Positions 7,383 through 9,863 of a stretch of DNA of 9,863 nucleotides are shown one piece after another. The position numbers were made by a program, and so were the translations under genes. A model generated the notes under the pieces. That model ran no database searches. It worked only from the letters and a program-made list of their open reading frames with translations, and was not told the DNA's origin. The DNA is from Planctomycetaceae bacterium. Lineage in GTDB: Bacteria; Planctomycetota; Planctomycetia; Pirellulales; Pirellulaceae. Location of the stretch: the NCBI GenBank assembly GCA_005773145.1, contig SXHS01000214.1, forward strand, positions 1 through 9,863, given 5' to 3'. How positions within the stretch are numbered: the stretch's first letter is position 1; every line of letters starts with the position of its first letter.

Positions 7383-7808
7383 ATGTTTTTCTCGATCGAT
7401 CCGCATAACGGCGTGGCGATATACGAGCAGATTGTGCGTCAGGTCAAGTTTGCGATTGCCGAGGGGACGCTTTCTCCGGGCCAGCTTCTCCCGAGCGTAC
7501 GCGTGCTCAGCCAACGGTTGGCCATCAACTCGAACACGATCGCCCGAGCGTTCCAGCAACTTCAGGCCGACGGCGCACTGGAACTAGTACGCGGTCGCGG
7601 ACTAGCGGTCTGCGCCAACGCCACCGGCCCCTGCCAAGATGCGCGACGCACGCTCATCGCCGACCGTTTGCGATCCGTCTTAACCGAAGCGTTGCATGGC
7701 GGTTTAGAGCCGGCTGATATCAAACGGATCGTTCGCGAACAACTGGACACACTCGCCGGCAGCGTGGCCACGGTCGCATCGGCTCCGGATGAGGAGTCGT
7801 CTCCATGA
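7383..7808 (+). CDS. GntR family regulator, YtrA subfamily
   Basis: This 141-residue protein has an N-terminal winged helix (about 10-78) with the helix-turn-helix at about 36-60 (LPSVRVLSQRLAINSNTIARA) split by the family pattern of INxNTxxRA, and a wing at 64-76 (LVRGRGLAV). The tail is short and helical with no FadR, UTRA or aminotransferase domain, which is the YtrA layout. Such regulators usually repress a neighbouring ABC transporter operon and often respond to cell-envelope stress. Here the ABC ATPase and permease follow directly. AAGGTG (7373-7378) lies four bases before the ATG. The stop overlaps the ATG of a 28-codon ORF as ATGA (7805-7808). The effector is unknown. It probably binds the inverted repeat at 7325-7350. 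Confidence 0.88.
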   Translation: MFFSIDPHNGVAIYEQIVRQVKFAIAEGTLSPGQLLPSVRVLSQRLAINSNTIARAFQQLQADGALELVRGRGLAVCANATGPCQDARRTLIADRLRSVLTEALHGGLEPADIKRIVREQLDTLAGSVATVASAPDEESSP

Positions 7809-7891
7809 ACTCCACGATCGCGAAATCCCCGACCACCCTGATTACGATTTGCCTGGCCCACTTCGAAAGGTTGGCAATATGTCTCACGTGA
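7805..7891 (+). CDS. Possible 28-residue coupling peptide ORF
   Basis: The ATG at 7805 overlaps the GntR stop (ATGA) and opens a frame of 28 codons (MNSTIAKSPTTLITICLAHF, then eight more residues) ending in TGA at 7889-7891, 13 bases inside the ABC ATPase start region. It has no recognisable domain. It may only carry ribosomes from the regulator to the ATPase start, or may be chance. No independent ribosome binding site was judged convincing. Confidence 0.25.
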   Translation: MNSTIAKSPTTLITICLAHFERLAICLT

Positions 7892-8832
7892 TTTCAGCCA
7901 GCGGTTTGACGATGCAATTTCCCGGCTGCGATGCGCTCTGCGGCGTTGACCTGAATGTCTCCAAGGGCTCCATCTTCGCACTGCTAGGCGAGAACGGCGC
8001 CGGCAAGACGACTCTCATTCGCATCTTGACGGGCTATCAGCATCCGACCGCCGGATCGTGCACCGTGTTAGGATTGGATCCGACTCGCGATGCGCAGGCC
8101 ATTCGCAGAAGGGTGGGATATGTCGCGGATGCACCGTCGTTGTACGACTGGATGCGAGTGGGGGAGATTGGCTGGTTTGCGTCGTCCTTCTACGAAAACG
8201 GGTACCTGGACAAGTATCGCGAGTCGATTGCCCGCTACGAATTGCCCGAAAACCGTAAGATCCGCCACTTAAGTAAAGGCCAGCGGGCGAAGGTGGCATT
8301 GGCGTTGGCCCTGGCGCACGACCCAGAGTTATTGATCTTGGATGAGCCCACCTCGGGGCTCGATCCCCTGGTGCGGCGAACCTTCTTGGAGAGCATGGTG
8401 GAGCGAGCCGCAACAGGGCGTACGGTCTTGTTGTCGAGCCACCAGATCGCCGAGGTCGAACGGGTGGCCGATGACATCGCGATCCTCCATCAAGGCAAAT
8501 TCTGTCTTGTGGATTCACTTCAGAGGCTGCGTGACACGATCTGCGAGGTCATCATCAGCCTCAACGATCCACGGGCCACATTGCTCTTGGTTGAATCCCC
8601 CACGGAATTGCTCAGTGACCAGACCGAGGGACGCCAGCGCCGTTTGATCGTCCGCGGTATGGCCCCCGCCGCGCTCGATATGCTGCGCCAACACCCCAGC
8701 GTTATCAACGTCCAGGTGCACAGCGCTACGCTGGACGACATTTTTGTCGCCTGCACGCGCGGCCGAGTCCCAGACCGCACGAACCACAACCGCGATTGGG
8801 ACTCCTCAAATGCCCTCGGAACGTCGCCATGA
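7879..8832 (+). CDS. ABC transporter ATP-binding protein (YtrB-like)
   Basis: From the ATG at 7879 this is a 317-residue ATPase that should power the ABC-2 permease encoded next. Motifs in order are Walker A GENGAGKTT (37-45), signature LSKGQ (131-135), Walker B LLILDEPTSGLDP (151-163) with catalytic E156, and the H-loop SSH (H188). The Q-loop position reads GYVADAP (80-86), without the usual Gln. A C-terminal extension of about 100 residues follows the nucleotide-binding domain, as in many exporter ATPases. AAAGG (7866-7870) is eight bases upstream of this ATG and decides the start. An upstream in-frame ATG at 7789 would add 30 residues but lies inside the GntR gene and lacks a good Shine-Dalgarno. 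The stop overlaps the permease ATG as ATGA, which indicates translational coupling. The substrate is unknown; export of an antimicrobial or envelope compound is the family precedent. Confidence 0.93.
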   Translation: MSHVISASGLTMQFPGCDALCGVDLNVSKGSIFALLGENGAGKTTLIRILTGYQHPTAGSCTVLGLDPTRDAQAIRRRVGYVADAPSLYDWMRVGEIGWFASSFYENGYLDKYRESIARYELPENRKIRHLSKGQRAKVALALALAHDPELLILDEPTSGLDPLVRRTFLESMVERAATGRTVLLSSHQIAEVERVADDIAILHQGKFCLVDSLQRLRDTICEVIISLNDPRATLLLVESPTELLSDQTEGRQRRLIVRGMAPAALDMLRQHPSVINVQVHSATLDDIFVACTRGRVPDRTNHNRDWDSSNALGTSP

Positions 8833-9863
8833 ACCAGTTACTTGGCATTCGACGCCTCTGTTGGAAAGAATCGCGCCAACTCCTGCCGCTGTGCGCTGTG
8901 ATTCTGGCCATCGGATTCGTAGTTCTGCTGCTCATGAGTTGGTCCCCCACAGGCGCTGAACGCTTCTACACGATGGATACCATGTACGTTTTCCTGATCC
9001 TTCCATACGTTTTTGCCGTCGGTGCGGGGCCGCTATTGGTCGGTCAAGAGCGAGAGAATCGCACCGCAGAGTGGCTTGTCAACCTTCCCGTCTCAGCTCG
9101 TGCCGTGATGTGCGGCAAATTCACTATCAGCCTGCTGGGACTAGCTGGGATGTGGATCGCCAGCCTTTTCTTGTTTTTCGCGAACGCGCGTTTACCGGGT
9201 GGAAAAGCTGGAGATTTTCTCGATATTCCCAGATCCTTGGTACTCCTCCTATTCTTGCATTCCTTGCTGACACTACTTACTTTCTGGGCCGCGGCATGGC
9301 GTATCAAGTCAACAGGTCTCTCGCTATTTGCTGCAGCCCTTGTGACGATTTCACCGCCGTCTGCAATTCAAGTGCTAACCGACTTCGTATGGCCAGCAGG
9401 TCTTCAGCTGATTCACAATACGGAAAGCGCGTTGATGCCAACCCTCTCGCCTTTCGGGCTTGTCGTAATGAACCTGCTATTGCTCGGTTGCCTCGCTGTA
9501 GGATGGTACGGGTGGCGCGCTGGCATGCGTACGCTTGGTCCCGCGACTGTTGCAAAACGCTGGGGCCGCCACCATCGCGATGACGTGAGCGCAATGGGAT
9601 CTTCAAGCATCAGGCACAGCATAAGTTTTCCCTGGGTTGCGCTCATTTGGCAGCACACACGGCAGATTCAATCCTTTCTGACGGTTCTGTTTGTGTTTGT
9701 GATTTTAATTGTTGTGGGGATGGCGGTCGCTGATCATCCAGATGACACGTACCCATTGTCGATTCCACCGTACATTTTGGCCGTATCCTGGCTGGCCGTA
9801 TTATCCTTTCAAGGAGACGGCATCCAACATCGCATCCGTTTTCTTGCAGATCGCGGCGTGTCA
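8829..9863 (+). CDS. ABC-2 type transporter permease (3' end outside window)
   Basis: The ATG at 8829 overlaps the ATPase stop, and the frame stays open for 345 codons to the window end. Hydrophobic segments fit membrane helices at about 19-37, 52-71, 98-118, 136-157, 163-180, 206-228, 281-301 and 314-328. The motif GQERENRTAEWLVNLPVSA (72-90) after the second helix is typical of ABC-2/YtrC-type permeases, where the coupling segment meets the ATPase. Residues 328-345 (QGDGIQHRIRFLADRGVS) look like the start of another cytoplasmic loop. This is probably the membrane partner of the preceding ATPase. The size beyond the window is unknown. The substrate cannot be read from the sequence. Confidence 0.9.
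   Translation, partial: MNQLLGIRRLCWKESRQLLPLCAVILAIGFVVLLLMSWSPTGAERFYTMDTMYVFLILPYVFAVGAGPLLVGQERENRTAEWLVNLPVSARAVMCGKFTISLLGLAGMWIASLFLFFANARLPGGKAGDFLDIPRSLVLLLFLHSLLTLLTFWAAAWRIKSTGLSLFAAALVTISPPSAIQVLTDFVWPAGLQLIHNTESALMPTLSPFGLVVMNLLLLGCLAVGWYGWRAGMRTLGPATVAKRWGRHHRDDVSAMGSSSIRHSISFPWVALIWQHTRQIQSFLTVLFVFVILIVVGMAVADHPDDTYPLSIPPYILAVSWLAVLSFQGDGIQHRIRFLADRGVS

Noticed and set aside
7011..7559. Minus-strand 182-codon ORF
   Set aside because: It overlaps the GntR gene and its promoter and reads as Arg-rich noise.
7789..7878. N-terminal extension of the ABC ATPase
   Set aside because: The 30 extra residues do not match the ABC domain, which begins at 7879, and the 7879 ATG has AAAGG at a good distance.

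Overview
The window looks like a piece of a Planctomycetota (Pirellulales-like) chromosome. This is an inference from moderately high GC, a very large exported VWA protein with an STN-like domain and a glycine-rich linker, a cytoplasmic-type BNR/sialidase protein, and intergenic palindromic repeats. No rRNA, tRNA, CRISPR array, transposase or phage gene was seen. Two genes run off the window, one at each end.

Layout. Positions 1-4253 on the minus strand are one uninterrupted reading frame of at least 1417 codons, with its 3' end outside the window. It encodes a multidomain protein with this order: signal or anchor segment, VWA domain with an intact MIDAS, charged helical region, STN/secretin-N-like domain, 58-residue Gly-rich tract, TPR-like helices, a YfaP/DUF2135-like beta domain, and a short secretin-like tail. 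Its leader (about 4278-4420) holds two mutually exclusive hairpins. The divergent intergenic region (4278-4859) also carries a GC-rich hairpin and a tandemly duplicated palindromic element.

Positions 4860-6995 on the plus strand form a two-gene unit: an aldose 1-epimerase family protein, then 21 bases later a four-Asp-box sialidase-like protein. This suggests handling of a sugar or sugar derivative inside the cell. A 387-base gap follows, holding an imperfect palindromic repeat and a strong sigma70-type promoter with an overlapping inverted repeat.

Positions 7383-9863 on the plus strand are a tightly coupled YtrA-type operon: a short GntR regulator, an ABC ATPase and an ABC-2 type permease (open at the window end). 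The regulator probably represses its own operon through the inverted repeat over the -10 region. A 28-codon ORF bridges regulator and ATPase through stop/start overlaps. The most unusual items are the domain mix of the giant VWA protein, its leader structure, the duplicated palindrome, and the coupling ORF in the ABC operon.
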